From Macrobrachium rosenbergii (lineage: Eukaryota > Arthropoda > Malacostraca > Decapoda > Palaemonidae), in assembly GCF_040412425.1 (NCBI RefSeq), contig NC_089781.1:53516986-53580985 (forward strand): a DNA stretch of 64,000 nucleotides, written 5' to 3'. Position 1 is the stretch's first letter, and each line of letters starts with the position of its first letter. The translations under genes and the position numbers were made by a program. Positions 33,710 through 45,984 of the stretch are shown piece after piece. The notes beneath the pieces were generated by a model. The model did not search any database and was not told the DNA's origin. It saw only the letters and a program-made list of their open reading frames with translations.

Positions 33710-33742
33710 CTGGTATTCCATCCTAATCTTTCAGGCCAGCCC

Positions 33743-33800
33743 TGTGAGAACTGATAGTCAGCTAGGTGGTCTGTTTAAACTATCTTATTAATAATAATAA
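33743..33800 (+). other. LINE-A 3' terminal hairpin and TAA tail
   Basis: GAACTGATAGTCAGCTAGGT, then GGTCTG and TTTAAAC, end in ATTAATAATAATAA. The same hairpin-like word (AGCTGATAGTCAGCT in the better copies) precedes the tails of L2, L2b and L3. A 3' hairpin before the tail is the usual RT recognition site of LINEs; that role is inferred. Confidence 0.65.
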
Positions 33801-34156
33801 ATGGAAGAGCACATATGAAGAGGATTTGAACGAAAACAAATTACTATAGCCGTCTTTTTTGACATTGAAAAGGCTTATGATACTACATGGAGATATGCAG
33901 TATTAAAAACGTTGCATAAAAACAGCATATGTGGACATTTACCTAGGTTTATCCAAAACTTTCTGAAAAATCGCACTTTTCAAGTGAGAATTGATGATGT
34001 ATTGTCAAGTACATTTCCACTTGAAAATGGTGTTCCACAAGGAAGCGTCCTGAGTGCCACACTGTTTACTTTAGCAATAAATGACATCAGTTAATCTACC
34101 TATCGGAAAAGAAAAGTAACTTGTATATGGATGATTTTGCCATATATTATTCAGCA
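33801..34156 (+). mobile_element. LINE L2, 5'-truncated, left part
   Basis: It starts inside the RT coding region (equivalent to L3 at about 47514) directly after the L1 tail. It reads TIAVFFDIEKAYDTT near 33850 and NGVPQGSVLSATLFTLAIND near 34030-34090, then is cut at 34156 by Gypsy B. It resumes at 39166/39170. Confidence 0.85.
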
Positions 34157-34510
34157 TGTGAGAGGGTACAAAGAAAGACAGGTAGACAGGTACTGCTAGC
34201 TTACCATAGCAGTCTTTATAAAGTGGTGTGAATGGATGTCAGTACAAAGACATACAAGTGACCCAAGGTCAATTATTCACTATGCAAAACAAGACAGGTA
34301 CATACAGATAACATGACAATAAAAATAATAAAGTTAAACACAAAGATACTCTGACACATACACAATATACAAGGGCAAAAATGGATAGGTAATGAATGTA
34401 CAATTACATAGTAAAAATAGGGCTGACTACCCTGACCTAGGGTTAGGCTAAAAGGCACCATAGAAAATGGGAGGTTCTTCACAGAAAACCCGTTTAGTGG
34501 GGATGTTACA
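34157..34510 (-). repeat. Gypsy B 3' LTR
   Basis: 354 bp, starting TGTAACATCCCC on the minus strand and ending CCTCTCACA. It aligns with 38788-39165, with small indels. Confidence 0.92.
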
Positions 34511-34602
34511 ATACTCCCCCCCCCAAGATGTAGGTAACGTCTGATCAAGGCAGGTATCTGCTGGGGTTGGCGGAGGGCCCAGGCAGGCCCACTCCTCGAG
34601 CA

Positions 34603-35760
34603 TCAGCTAGGGGTCGTTTTCGACTTCAAGATGCTATGTTGCACTATGGGAACAGGTTGGTTGTCCTTCCGCCTGGTTCCAATGACGGGGCCTGGGGGCA
34701 CCAACGCGACTTTCTTGTGGGCTGAGGGGGGAGTGACGTCTCTTCCTGCGGGGGCCACTGGGGAGTGCCACCAACGTCCTCCTGCCAGGATTGCGGGCTT
34801 GAGGCGGTTTACCAACACCCAGTCGTCCTTCCCGTGGATGGCCACCCAGAATGCCTTTTTGTTCCTCTCCAGCATGAGGAAAGGCCCCTTGCAGGGCCGG
34901 GTTAAGGGTGGTGGACGCCACTCGTTCTGCTGAAGACGTGGGTGGTGGAGGACAGACCGGGAGGCATGAAGGTGGTTGATCCTGTCGGAGTAAATCCGCT
35001 GGCAGGGGGTGAACTTTCCAACCCTGTCGCTGGAGCCTGTGTTGTTAGGTTGCCCTGGTCCTGCGTGATGAGTTCGCCCGGGACAATGAGGTACTCCCTG
35101 TAGACTTTTCTGCTGTGGAGGCTCTGGGGGTGGTCCTCAACCCGAGGAGGACCCAGGGTAGCTGGTACTTCCAATTGTCGGCGGTGCAACGAGCCATGAG
35201 GGACGCCTTCAGGGACCTGTGGGACCTTTCCACCAATCCGTTGGCTGCGGGGTTGTAGGCGGTGGTGCTGTGGTGAGTGGTCCCCAGCAGGCATGCCAGG
35301 GTGGTCCACAGCTCGGACAGGAAAGCTGGGCCCCTGTCCGAAGTTATGTGGTCTGGGACACCGAACCAGCTAATCCAGCTGGAGAGGAGGGCCTTGGCGC
35401 ACACACTGGTGGTGGCTTCTTCCATGGGCATCACTTCGGACCACCTAGTGGAGTGGTCAACGACTGTCAGAAGGTATCTGGCTCCTCCTGATGGAGGAAG
35501 AGGACCCACAACGTCGACGTGGATGTGCCTGAACCGTCTTCCCAGCTGAGGAAAGTCGGTGTGACGTCCTACTTTGCTGGTCTGGCACTGAATGCACTGC
35601 CTCGCCCAGGCCGTTGAATCCTTCTGTATGCCGTGCCAGACGAACTTCTCTGCCAGCAGCTTGGCCGTCGTCCTGCCAGAGGGGTGGGACAGTCCGTTGA
35701 TGATGTTGAAGACCGGATGACGGCGGGGAGGGCACTGGGGTGGCCAGTGCTCATGTCGCT
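34603..35760 (-). pseudogene. pol-IN: Gypsy B integrase (frameshifted)
   Basis: The 35884-35045 segment reads HPSGRTTAKLLAEKFVWHGI near 35680, CIQCQTSKVGRH near 35580, FRHIHVDVVGPLPPSGG near 35510 (first catalytic Asp), FGVPDHITSDRGPAFLSEL near 35340 (second Asp) and YNPAANGLVERSHRSLK near 35240 (Glu). All D-D-E residues are present. The C-terminal GPY/F-like region near 34880 and the tail to 34603 are in other frames, so frameshifts near 35050 and 34930 disrupt the end. Confidence 0.88.
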
Positions 35761-35804
35761 TCAGGAGTGTTGGCCCCCAGGGACGAAGGGCACGTCCTTC
35801 CACT

Positions 35805-37077
35805 TCAGCAGTACGTGATGGCGGTGCGGTAAGCTGGAATCTCTGTGTTGGTGGCCTGTTCCCAGGCGAGGTCCTCGTAGTCAATCCCGAGCTGCACCGT
35901 GTTGATTTCAGCTCTCAAGAGGGCATCCGCTACAGGGTTCTTCCTTCTGGGGAGGTATTTGATGGTGCAGGTGAACTCTGCGATGGCTGCGAGGTGCCGC
36001 TGCTGCCTGGAGGACCATGCATCCCCCAGTTTTGTGAAGGCATGAACCAGCAGCTGGTGGTCCATCCAAATTGTGAAGGGCGTACCCTCCAGGAGGAATT
36101 TGAAGTGGCGTACCACCTGGTACACTGCAAAGAGTTCCCTGTCCAAGGTGCTGTAGCGGGACTCGGTGGGGCTGAGCTTCCTGCTGAAGAACGCGATGCG
36201 CTGAGGGGCTCTGTTGACGACCTGCTCCAGGACGGCCCCACAGGCGACGTTGCTGGTGTCCGTTGTTAGCTGGAGGGGAGCATTAGGGTCCTGGTGGGCC
36301 AAGGCTGTTGCCTTAGTGAGGGTGGCCTTCATCATGGAGAAGGCCCACTGCTGGTTGGGGCCCCACTCTAAGGACTTCCGGATAAAAAGGATCTCCGTCA
36401 GCAGGGCCATGGTGTGCGCGACCGGGGGATGAACCTCCTGTAGTAGTTGACCATCCTGGCAGGAACTCTTGTGTTGCCTTGACGGAGGTAGGGTGGGGAA
36501 CCTGACGACGGCCTCAACTTTCGATGGAGTGGGCGGATGCCTCTTGGGGATATTTCGTGGCCAAGGAAGTCGACTCTTTCGACGCCACAGGTGCACTTGT
36601 CGAACCTGACGACGATGCCATTCTCCTGCAGGCGCTGCAGGACCTTCCGGATGTGCCGCTGGTGTTCTTTGTGGAACCTCCAAGAAAAATTAGGATGTCA
36701 TCGACCTTAGCAGACAAGAAGTTCAGGTCCCCCAGGATGCTGTCCATCAGTCTCTGGAAAGTCGCCCCTGTGTTCCTGAGGCCGAAGGTGGAGAAGACGA
36801 AGACATAGGACCCAAAGGGCGTGATGATGGTTGTTTTGGGAATGTCTTCTGGAGTTACTGGTACCTGAAAATAGGACTTTAACAGATCTAATTTTGAAAA
36901 TATTATGGCCCTGTGGAAAGAGGCCGTGAGGTCTTGCATGTGTGGGAGAGGGTAGTGGTCTGGAAAAGCAAGGTTGAGCTGCCTGTAGTCGCTGCAGGGT
37001 CTCCAGGAGCCATCCAGTTTCTGCACCATGTGAAGGGGAGAAAACGGGCTGGGGCCTTTCTGCATATGCCCATACAC
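35805..37077 (-). pseudogene. pol-RT/RH: Gypsy B reverse transcriptase and RNase H
   Basis: RT from 37077: KLDGSWRPCSDYRQLNL, KLDLLKSYFQVPV near 36880, TPFGSYVF near 36815, then KVDDILIF near 36700 where copy A has YVDD, so the active-site Tyr is replaced. RNase H: LTTDTSNVACGAVLEQ near 36250, YSTLDRELFAVY near 36150, DHQLLVHAFT near 36050, KNPVADALLR near 35935. Frame changes near 36650 and 36480. Confidence 0.87.
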
Positions 37078-37230
37078 TCAATCTGGCATCAAAGCATTCT
37101 TGGCCTCCTGAAGGTGCTGAGGGGGAAGCCTCTGGAACTTTGCGTGTGTCAGGGCCTCGTCTTGATGTGGTGGTAAATTCTGGGTTTGGCGGGGCTTTGG
37201 GCACCTGACTGAAGTTTGGGCCTGAACACC

Positions 37231-37780
37231 TCAGGGAATTCCTTCAGGAGGGAGGCGTACTGGTGGGGAGTGACAGAACATACTGTGGGCGCGCTGGGGC
37301 CTGGTGCTAGTGGCAGGGATTGGCAGGACTTGGTGTCCAGCAGGCGTTTGCAGCCGACGTCGACTGCCAGTCTGAAGTGGGCCAGGGAATCCACACCCAG
37401 GAGTGGGGTCCTCACATCCGCGACGATGAAGTTCTACTTGTATCTCCGGCCCAGGATGGAGACTGACAGGAGCTTGGTGCCATAGGAGAGGATGGGGGAT
37501 CCGTTGGCGGCCGTCAGGGAGGCAGCCAGGTCCAGTGGGTGTTTGCGGTCCTCTCTGGAAGGCGGGAACACTGACCACACAACTCCTCTGTCGATCAGCA
37601 TCATCCTGCTGGAGACGGTGTCGCGGACGAGAACCCTACTGGTGCGGGGCTCCTGGGTGTTTCTGCTGCCATGGTGGCCTGTGAGGGTGGCCGCCGCTTC
37701 CCCCGTTTTTTGGATGGGAAAAAGGCAGGGGCGGCAGGAGTTTGAGCTTCTTTGCCAAACCTCCGGTGGTAGTAGCAAAG
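37231..37780 (-). pseudogene. pol-PR: Gypsy B protease region
   Basis: The frame from 37778 reads VRDTVSSRMMLIDRGVVWSV near 37610, with Asp-Arg-Gly in place of the Asp-Thr-Gly of copy C. AANGSPILSYGT near 37510 is the conserved flank of CsRn1-type proteases. A second frame continues with VDSLAHFRLAVDVGCKRLLD near 37380. Confidence 0.75.
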
Positions 37781-38560
37781 CCCCAGCCTTTCTCTATTCT
37801 GGTGATAGGGTGGTCGTCTCCAGGCGACTTAGTTGATCTCCTCCGCGTTGGGTTCCTCCGGCTGGAGGCAGTTGATGGGGTGTATGGGCGTGGATGCCCG
37901 CTTCGCTGCCCTCGTGGAGTCAATTAGCTGCTGCGCCATTCTGATGAGATCCTCGACTGGCAGGGTGTAGGGCTCCTCAATCTGACCCTGAACCTCCAGG
38001 AGGAGCTGCTGCAGGAGGATCTCCCTCGACAGGCTGATCTCCTTGTGCCTGCCGCTGCTGTCCGTCTTGAGGAGGAGGAGGAGGTCCTGGAGGGCATGCC
38101 ACGTCTCCAGGAGGTTCGTGTCCTGCTGGGTCTTGATGGCGAGGTCGAGGGCGTTGGCGGCTCTCTCGGAGACCAGCAGGGAGCAGGTCTTGACGAGAGA
38201 GGCCTTCAAGTACTGGTAGGTGGCAGGGCTCGAAGTTGATGTCACCCATGGGGCGGCCTTCCTGTATATCTCCTCCGGTAGGGCCGTTGATCACTATGTC
38301 TACCTGCAGCACCTCTTCCGGTCAGGCCTGCCACCCTGAGCTGCCCTCGACCCTGTAGAGCCATGATGCCAGGTTGTGATGGGTGAACGGCATAGCTTTA
38401 TGTGGAGGGCGGCCCTCTGGTTGATCTGTCGGGAGGGCATTTAAAGGAGTGGGTACTGGTGTGGAGGAGCTTGCAGGTTTTGGCGTGGGGGGGGGCGTAG
38501 GGAGATATCTGTCTCCGAGAAGTTTGCAGTTATTTTGAAGGGAATGTCCATGCTCATTTC
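37780..38560 (-). pseudogene. gag: Gypsy B gag (frameshifted)
   Basis: The 38245-37829 segment reads TYQYLKASLVKTCSLLVSER, ISLSREILLQQLLLEVQGQI near 38010 and EEPYTLPVEDLIRMAQQLID near 37950. It parallels copy C gag (56318-57004). The N-terminal part is in other frames. The CHCC finger lies near 37745-37800 with a tract reading GFATTT, Ala/Lys-rich, in shifted frame. Confidence 0.7.
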
Positions 38561-38787
38561 CGCGATCTCACCTGGAGTGTGAGTTAACACTGCGTCAATA
38601 CATACAGGGCGTGTGTGTGGGTCCGCTAATGACGCTGGTGATTTGCTGATGAGGGTCGGTAACTTGAACGCCCGGGATGTTAGAGCACCTTAGTTAGTCC
38701 GTTAGGCGTGGGGTGGTTCATGGGGCCAAGACTAAGTTGCCATTTGGGTCTGTTAATGGCTCCAGGAACCACTCCAGGGTTCACCAC

Positions 38788-39165
38788 TGTGAGAGGGTGT
38801 GAAAGAAAGAGCTGGTAGACAGGTACTGCTAGTTTATTGAGAAAGCAACCTGGCTTAGAAAAGACAATGGCGTGCAGACGTCCAGTAAACATAATAAGAC
38901 ATACAAGTGACCAGAAGGTCAATTATTCACTATGCAGAAAACAAGACAGGTACATACTTAGAGAACGTGACAGTAAAAATAGTAAAAGTTAAACACAAAG
39001 ATACTCTGACACATACACAATATACAAGGGCAAAAATGGATAGGTAATGAATGTACAATTACATAGTAAAAATAGGGCTGATTACCATAACCTAGGGTCA
39101 GGTGAAAAGGCACCGTAGAAAATGGGAGGTTCTTCACAGAAAAGACGTTTAGCGGGGACTTTACA
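38788..39165 (-). repeat. Gypsy B 5' LTR
   Basis: 378 bp. On the minus strand it starts TGTAAAGTCCCCGCTAAACG and ends CCTCTCACA, then the primer-binding site begins GTGGTGAACCCTGGAGTGG. It is about 24 bp longer than the 3' LTR because of an internal indel. Confidence 0.92.
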
Positions 39166-39169
39166 AGCA

Positions 39170-40735
39170 TCTCGCATAAAAACATGCAGAGTGAACCATT
39201 AATAAAACTATAAAAAAAAATAGATGAATGGGCCTCCTCTGTAGGTCTTAAATTTTCTATACAAAAGACTCAAGCAGTAATGTTTATAAAAATAAAAACT
39301 GGAAAAAAGGTGAGGAAATAGATTTAAAAATCAGAAATCATTCCATACCGATTGGCCAAACAGCAAAATGTTTGGGATTAGTATTTAATACTCACTTGAA
39401 CTGGAAAGCCTACATAACATACATCAAATCAAAATGTAAAAGAGCATTTAACCCAATGAAAAAACTATCGAACACGACTTGAGGAGCCAATAGACATACC
39501 CTTACCATACTGTATACAGCAACAGTGCTGTCTATCATTGATTATGGAAGCGAAATATATGGCTCGGCATCAGACACAGTGCTGAAAACGTTAGACCTAG
39601 TTCATAATGAAGACCTTAGAATGTGTTCAGGAGCTTTTCGATCATCACCAAGGTCGTCTTTGCAGGTGTTTAATGTGGAGAACTACCTCTCTCTCTCCAT
39701 AGAGAGGTAGTAACAATGAAGAGTGCTCTGAGAATTCAGACAAATGATTCTCCAACCTAAAAATTATTTGTTTATAAACAGTCATCCACCTCCTTTCCCA
39801 ATTAGAGCTAGAAGATTGAGTCGCTAAATATAAATACTATACAGTTACCTTTTATACAAAACTTACCTCCTCCTTGGACAATGAATAAAATGAGAATTTG
39901 TACACACTTAAAATATTCATCAAAAAGTTATTCATATACCCCAGAACACCATAGACAACGTACAGTAGAGCATATAATCCGAAAAGGTGCACATTACACA
40001 ATATACACCGACGGACCCAAGTCACAATACGGGGTGGGGTATGCTGCAGTATCCCCAGACAAAAGGTGTCAGTTCTCCCTACCAGATAATGCCTCACTAT
40101 TTATAGCTGAGTTATGTGCAATAGGATTAGCCTTAAAAATAATTACAGAAGCCTCATGTAATAATTTGTGATTTATAGCGACTGCAGAAGCTCCATAGAA
40201 GCCATTCAAAGGTTTAATAAAAAAAAGTAATATTGTACAACAAATTAAGTTAACAATGGAAAAAATATTGAAATATGTTGGATCCCTGCTCATGTAGGGA
40301 TTAAAGGAAATGAAGAGGCTGATAAAAGCCAAAGTAGTCTGATGGCAAGAGCAAATGTAGATATCCCTAATATTGACTCGATAAGATATATAAAAACAAT
40401 CATTGTAAGTAAATGGCAAAATATATGGAATGAATAACCTGAAAATAATAAATTAAAACATAAAATCCAATGTTGGAAAATGGAGTTCGTCATATCAGAA
40501 AGTAATTCTGACTTGTCTTTGAATAGGCCATACTTGTTACACACATGGACACTTGATGAACAGTCCATGTGGCCCTCCTCCCAAATGCCCAGATTGCAAA
40601 GTGTTAATAACTGTGAAATATGTATTGTGTGAATGTCCAGAATATAACCTGCGACGATCATCAAATTTTGGAAATAGATCAGTGAAGGAAATTTTGTCAG
40701 AATCTATTACATTTTCAGTAACAGAGGAGCTGTGA
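39170..40735 (+). pseudogene. ORF2-RH: LINE-A RT end, RNase H and zinc knuckle, L2 copy
   Basis: The thumb region includes LSIIDYGSEIYGSASDT near 39530. RNase H: HYTIYTDGPKSQYGVGYAAV near 39990, SLFIAELCAIGLAL near 40100, then a frameshift before the YSDCRSSIEAI block near 40175 and WIPAHVGIKGNEEADKS near 40280. The C-terminal CPDCKVLITVKYVLCECPEY is near 40590-40640, the clearest CCHC-type knuckle of the copies. Several frameshifts. Confidence 0.8.
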
Positions 40736-41104
40736 TTTAATTGATAAAATATAAAAAGCAAATAATAGAAATATTGAAAACCCTTAGGGGTCTAATGAAT
40801 TTTAAAACAACTAAATTTGAAAATTTTAATAAATTTATTTAAATTTAAATGTTTTTCTAGTGAGTGTATATGAAAACTTGAGTATGTATGTATTTATCGT
40901 GTGAGTGTGTTCCAGTATGAGAGTGTGTGCCTCTGTGCAGTTCTTAATTTCATTCACATTCATTCATCACTATATCGAATTAACCTTTTTGGTCCCAGTG
41001 CCTGGCTTCTAGCCTAGACCTGTCATTTCATCCAAATCCTCCAGCCCTATGAGAGCTGATAGTCAGCTCGGTGGTCTGGTTAAACTGTTTTAATAATAAA
41101 TAAA
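39170..41104 (+). mobile_element. LINE L2, right part
   Basis: LINE-A sequence resumes within RT (CTCGCATAAAAACATGCAGA) and continues through the RT thumb, RNase H, zinc knuckle, 3' UTR hairpin and a TAATAAATAA tail at about 41091-41104. Confidence 0.88.
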
Positions 41105-41531
41105 ATTTAAAAGAGCATTAAATCTAATTAAAAAACCATGAACACTACTTGTGGACCCAATAGACATACCCTTACTATGCTGTGTTAAGCAGTATCCCAA
41201 GAAAAAAACATATCAGTTCTCTTTGTATGGTAATGCCTCAGTACAGTATTCACAGCAGAGTAGTGTGCAGTTACTTCAGCCATAAAAAGAATTCAAGAAA
41301 CTTCATTTAATAATTTTGTTTTTTAGCAACTTGAGAAGTACTATAGAAGCTATTCAAAGTTACGCACCCAAAAATAAGTATATTATAAATAAATGGCCAA
41401 ATGTATGGAGTGAAGAACCTGGAAGCAATAGATTAAAACTAATATAAAACCTAGTGTTGAAAAATGGACTTCATCATACCAAAGAAAGAGACACGATTAA
41501 TTCCAACATGTCTTCTACTGTAATAGGCCAT
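41105..41531 (+). mobile_element. LINE L2b fragment (5'-truncated, internally deleted)
   Basis: It begins directly after the L2 tail at a point equal to L3 near 48118 (thumb region), then jumps to RNase H sequence at about 41190 (SQEKTYQFSLYGNAS-like). It is interrupted at about 41532 by LINE-B and resumes at about 42313. Confidence 0.7.
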
Positions 41532-42312
41532 TTGTGCTCACTGTGGTGGGTTATCCGTTGAGCACATGTTGGTGCACTGTCCCAAATTTAATCGCCTTAG
41601 CGGAAAGTACTTACTAACTGGGAAGACTATTTGAGAAATTTTAAATGATGACGTTGAGATAAATAACCTTATGGGTTATCTGAAAGAATCTGGTTATTTT
41701 AATGAGATTTGATATCAGTATATTTAATAAAGATTTTAGTCATATTTATTCTTATACTAAATATATATTTTGAATATAAAAGTTTAATATGTACTTACTT
41801 TTTGTTGGTTCTATCTACAGTAAACCCCCTGTATTCGCGTTCTCATGGTTCGCGGACTCACACATTGCTTGGTTTCTCTGTGGAACATATCTAGCCATCA
41901 TTCACGGAAAATTCGCCCATTTCAGTGTATTTTTCACTGAGAAATATTCACTAATTACTGTATTTTCATATTTTTTCATGAATAAATGCACTGTTTGTGA
42001 TAAAACTATTAAAATACTCAGGTATAAGCATTTTTACAGGGTTTTTCTTGGTTTAAGCTATCAAAATGGGCAGTTCTAAGTGTTTTTACAAGGGTTTTAA
42101 GCATTCGTGGATTTGACCTATTCGGGGGCGTAATATCATTCTTCATTTTTTATGTTCATATTCTAACACTGATTTTACTAGTATATCATCATTCACCTAT
42201 TCATTATCAATCATATCATTAATTTATATATTTCACCTTCATTACGGCGCTGAATAATCCTGATGGGTTCAGGCGCTTGGTCTTCAAGACCTAAATTTCA
42301 TAATCAATCAAT
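41532..42312 (+). mobile_element. LINE-B 3' end inserted in L2b
   Basis: It starts with a different C-terminal zinc knuckle, CAHCGGLSVEHMLVHC (41532-41580), then FNRLSGKYLLTGKT and MGYLKESGYFNEI, stopping at 41709-41711. The 3' UTR ends with GGCGCTGAATAATCCTGATG, a GCGCTTGG/CTTCAAGACC stem and an AATCAATCAATT tail. That 3' end looks like a common decapod LINE type from memory. It contains a pogo-like MITE (41818-42130). Confidence 0.7.
41818..42130. mobile_element. pogo/Tigger-like MITE with TA target duplication
   Basis: It begins CAGTAAACCCCCTGTATTCG and ends in an imperfect inverted copy (TTCGGGGGCG), with TA on both sides (41816-41817 and 42131-42132). Several TTCGCG-type words occur inside. 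313 bp, no coding capacity. CAGT...ACTG-like ends with TA duplication fit the pogo group. Confidence 0.65.
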
Positions 42313-42600
42313 TATCTAACACATGGAAACTTAATGAACAATCCACAGTGTAAAAGTAAGGATAATAATTAAATGTTTATTGTGTGAATGTCCAAAGTAT
42401 AAGCAGCAGTAGCTATGAACTTTTGGAAATAAATATATAAGTGAAATTTTGTCAGAAGCTTCAACATTTACAATTAATCCAGTTATAAACTTTATAAGAA
42501 ATTGTAATTCAGTGGACAAAAAAAAAAAAACATAAGTAAAAACAAATCCTTTGGGCTATTCCTGTGAGAACTGATAATCAGCTCAGTGGTCTGGTAAAAC
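42313..42600 (+). mobile_element. LINE L2b, 3' end
   Basis: ACACATGGAAACTTAATGAA matches the L1/L3 region upstream of the zinc knuckle. The 3' UTR ends with GAACTGATAATCAGCTCAGT and GGTCTGGTAAAAC, without a long TAA tail. Confidence 0.7.
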
Positions 42601-42796
42601 AGAAAAGCAGTGATCAGCAAGCAAATTAGGCAAATTCTCAGGATGCAAACTCCACTTATCGATATGTAAAAAGAAATAAACAAGTTAGTAAATATAAACT
42701 CTACAAACATAATATACAAAACCCTTCAAGGGGAAACAAAAAAGTCCTAACCCAGCTTCTGATGATTTCTTAAAACAAATTAAAATTTACTGTACA

Positions 42797-42854
42797 TTTC
42801 ACTGGGTGACACAGGTCTTCCCCAGAAATAGATTTTTCTTGTATAAAATCCCTT
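42797..42854 (-). repeat. DIRS-A terminal fragment
   Basis: 58 bp resembling the complement of 23451-23508: CACTGGGTGACACAGG, then CCAGAAATAGATTTTTC and AAAATCCCTT. It ends exactly at the terminus base and abuts ATATAT. No other part of the element is attached. Confidence 0.75.
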
Positions 42855-42935
42855 ATATATGGATCTGTTATATAAAATTTGGCACAATAATTCCTACTGT
42901 GTATATATATACACATACATATATATATTCACTTA

Positions 42936-43619
<684 letters not shown>

Positions 43620-44269
43620 TTCCCAGGAATCTGTTCCCAGGTTTGAAGTCCAAGAGTCCCATATGCCATTATATATTTTTTCGAATTAATTTTTGTGGAA
43701 TTTTCCACTTTTGCTAAAATTTATCGGACCTGATAAATAGGAAAAGATATCATAACTGGGACTGGGTTTATATCCGAAGCTAAATAGTGGGAACTGTGGT
43801 ATGACCCTCATCTGCCCGATAATGTTCGGACCTGAGAGATGTCAGGCGGAACTATTCTTTAGGGCTGGACCACGGATTCCAGGGGTTCTGGTTCTGGGGA
43901 TAGGACTCTCGGCATTCTATCCGGTTTGCCCATAACATGATTATGGTGGGGATGATTGTATTCTAACACTATTGTCAGCCATAGCAAGCGGGTTTGGCTT
44001 ACACTTGGGCCTCTCTAATCATGTTGTGCCATCCCCTGTGGGGTAGGGTAGGGAGCGGGCCATTTGGGAGTTGGTTCTTACTTATGCCCTTGGTAGAAGA
44101 ATAAACTCCATGAAAGGCTGATGATATCTTTTTTAAGGCTTTCAGGTTTATTTAATTTTTTTTATACTTAAATCTTTATGCTGAGTAATTTTATAGATTC
44201 AAGTACCCCTGGGCCCTTTGATGGTATTGTTCCGGCTCAGATGACGCAGTAAAGAGCAAATCTTCTAGC

Positions 44270-45962
44270 GTGAAAATGGACAATTCTCTGGATAATCCAA
44301 ATAATAAAAATCAGAGTGGTATTAAAACTTTAATACCTTATAAAACTCCCAAAAAGAATAAATACCGACATGACTCAACCTTGACTCACTTCAACTCCCT
44401 CTTTGGGAGTGGAAGTTGGTCAAGGTTTCTAACCATGGAAGCTGACCGAAACATTTCAACTGTAAAATTAGAAAATTATTTGTATATTAAATAGACATCC
44501 AGTGACAGATATGTCGTTCAGACAAATAAAGGAGAAAACTTGGCTCATAGAAGCCACAACAAAAAATCAGTCCGAAGACTATTTGTCTTTGAGAAATATA
44601 GACAGTATTAACATAAAAGTGAAAAAACACGATACTGTGAACAGCATTCAGGGTACCATTGTACTTCCTGAAAACAACAACGAACCAGTCGATAAGAAAA
44701 CGCTATTAGACTCTCTCAAAAAAAGATACCCCAAGGTCCAAGATTGTGAGGTATATGTTGTACCAAGTAAAAATAGCAATAAACAAATATTAAAAATACC
44801 AAATAAAATTTGAGGTTGAAGATCTACCTCAAAAAATAAAAGTTTTAGGCCAAAATAGAGAGTCAAGACCTTATGTCCTTGGCAAAGCCAAAGAAGTAAG
44901 TATGGGCACACAAAAAAAATTATCGTAATGAACAGGTATGCGCTTATTGTGAATCTACTGAACATACCACACAGTGGAAGTGCAGTGAACTTAAGTGTGT
45001 AAACTGTGGGGAGAATCATCATGCAAGATCCAAAGAATGCGTGTATTACGTATACAATACAGAAGAAAAAATGCTGCAAGAACGAACGGGGATGTCTATA
45101 AAAGAGGATAAGTTGGAATTAAAAGTGAGAGGAATTCAGGATCCGTCTAAGAAACAGAAATATTCTTCAATAACAAGAGCAAATAATGAAACAAAAAAAG
45201 CACACAGATAGAAGTAACAGAGCACAGAAAAGTAAATCTCAAGAAGAAATTAATAATTTCGAAATAAAAACTAAAATGGGAAAAAATAAAGAAACTGTTA
45301 CAAATGACATGGATAATATTTTATCCAATTCATTTGAAATATTAATTCAAATAGAAACACAGGAGGGTGCTACAACGGAAGTAATAGAGGAGGGTCGTGA
45401 TGGACTGGCAATTAAAGATAAAAAAAGGCCTTTGGAGAGAACACCACCCAAAACAAAGAAACCAACTATTTTTAGAGAAACATCGGTTAAACCAAAGATA
45501 AAGGAGGTGAAAAAGGAACAAAAACAAAAACAAGCTAAGAATATACATTTATCTTCTAAAATAATAGTAAAACCTATGAAAGCAGATGTCGAAAACACTG
45601 AAGAAGTGAAAGAGAACCATACCATAGATAACAATGATTATGTCAAGGGAGAAGAGATTACTCCATCTCCAGTATTTGGTACAAGAGCAAACGAAAAAAG
45701 AAATATATATGGTAATACATGTGGATGTAACGATTGTTTCGTTGAATTATGCAATAAACACAACAAAAGATGGTTTAACAAACATTACAAGAAATTTTTT
45801 GAAATGCAGAAAAAAAGAAACCATGGATTTGAAAAAGGTTGCATGTGCATTGAGCGCTTAGTATATTATAAAGAAACACAAATGAATGTCGTGAGTAAAT
45901 TATTAGAAAAAATCCAAATTGATAATACAAAAAAAAAAGAGAGTAAAACTCGACCGCTTTAA
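44270..45962 (+). pseudogene. ORF1: LINE-A ORF1 (CCHC gag-like), L3 copy
   Basis: Starts at the ATG at 44270 (MKMDNSLDNPN); HFNSLFGSGSWSRFL near 44390. After a stop near 44493, an RNA-binding-like region reads IKVKKHDTVNSIQGTIVLP near 44610-44670. Zinc knuckles lie at 44935-45050: CAYCESTEHTTQWKC and CVNCGENHHARSKEC. The Lys-rich C-terminal part is open as 258 residues (45186-45962) and ends with a further Cys cluster, TCGCNDCFVELC near 45725-45755 and GCMCIERLVYY near 45840. Two or three frameshifts or stops break it. Nucleic-acid chaperone role by family. Confidence 0.78.
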
Positions 45963-45984
45963 CAAAATATTTTCAATAGCTATA

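Larger units (their letters stand above)
31673..33800 (+). mobile_element. I-like LINE L1, 3' part after the DIRS-A insertion
   Basis: RT resumes exactly where it stopped at 23450, followed by RNase H, a C-terminal zinc knuckle, the 3' UTR and a (TAA)n-type tail at about 33787-33800. The next LINE (L2) begins directly after the tail. Confidence 0.88.
34157..39165 (-). mobile_element. Ty3/Gypsy element B (CsRn1-like), complete, in LINE L2
   Basis: It is flanked by the 4-bp direct repeat AGCA (34153-34156 and 39166-39169). Two LTRs with TG...CA ends; minus-strand order gag, protease, RT, RNase H, integrase. The 3' LTR is preceded by a polypurine tract (reads CCCCCCCCC near 34516-34524 on plus). 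The uninterrupted site can be read in L3 near 47865. Length 5,009 bp. Confidence 0.93.
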
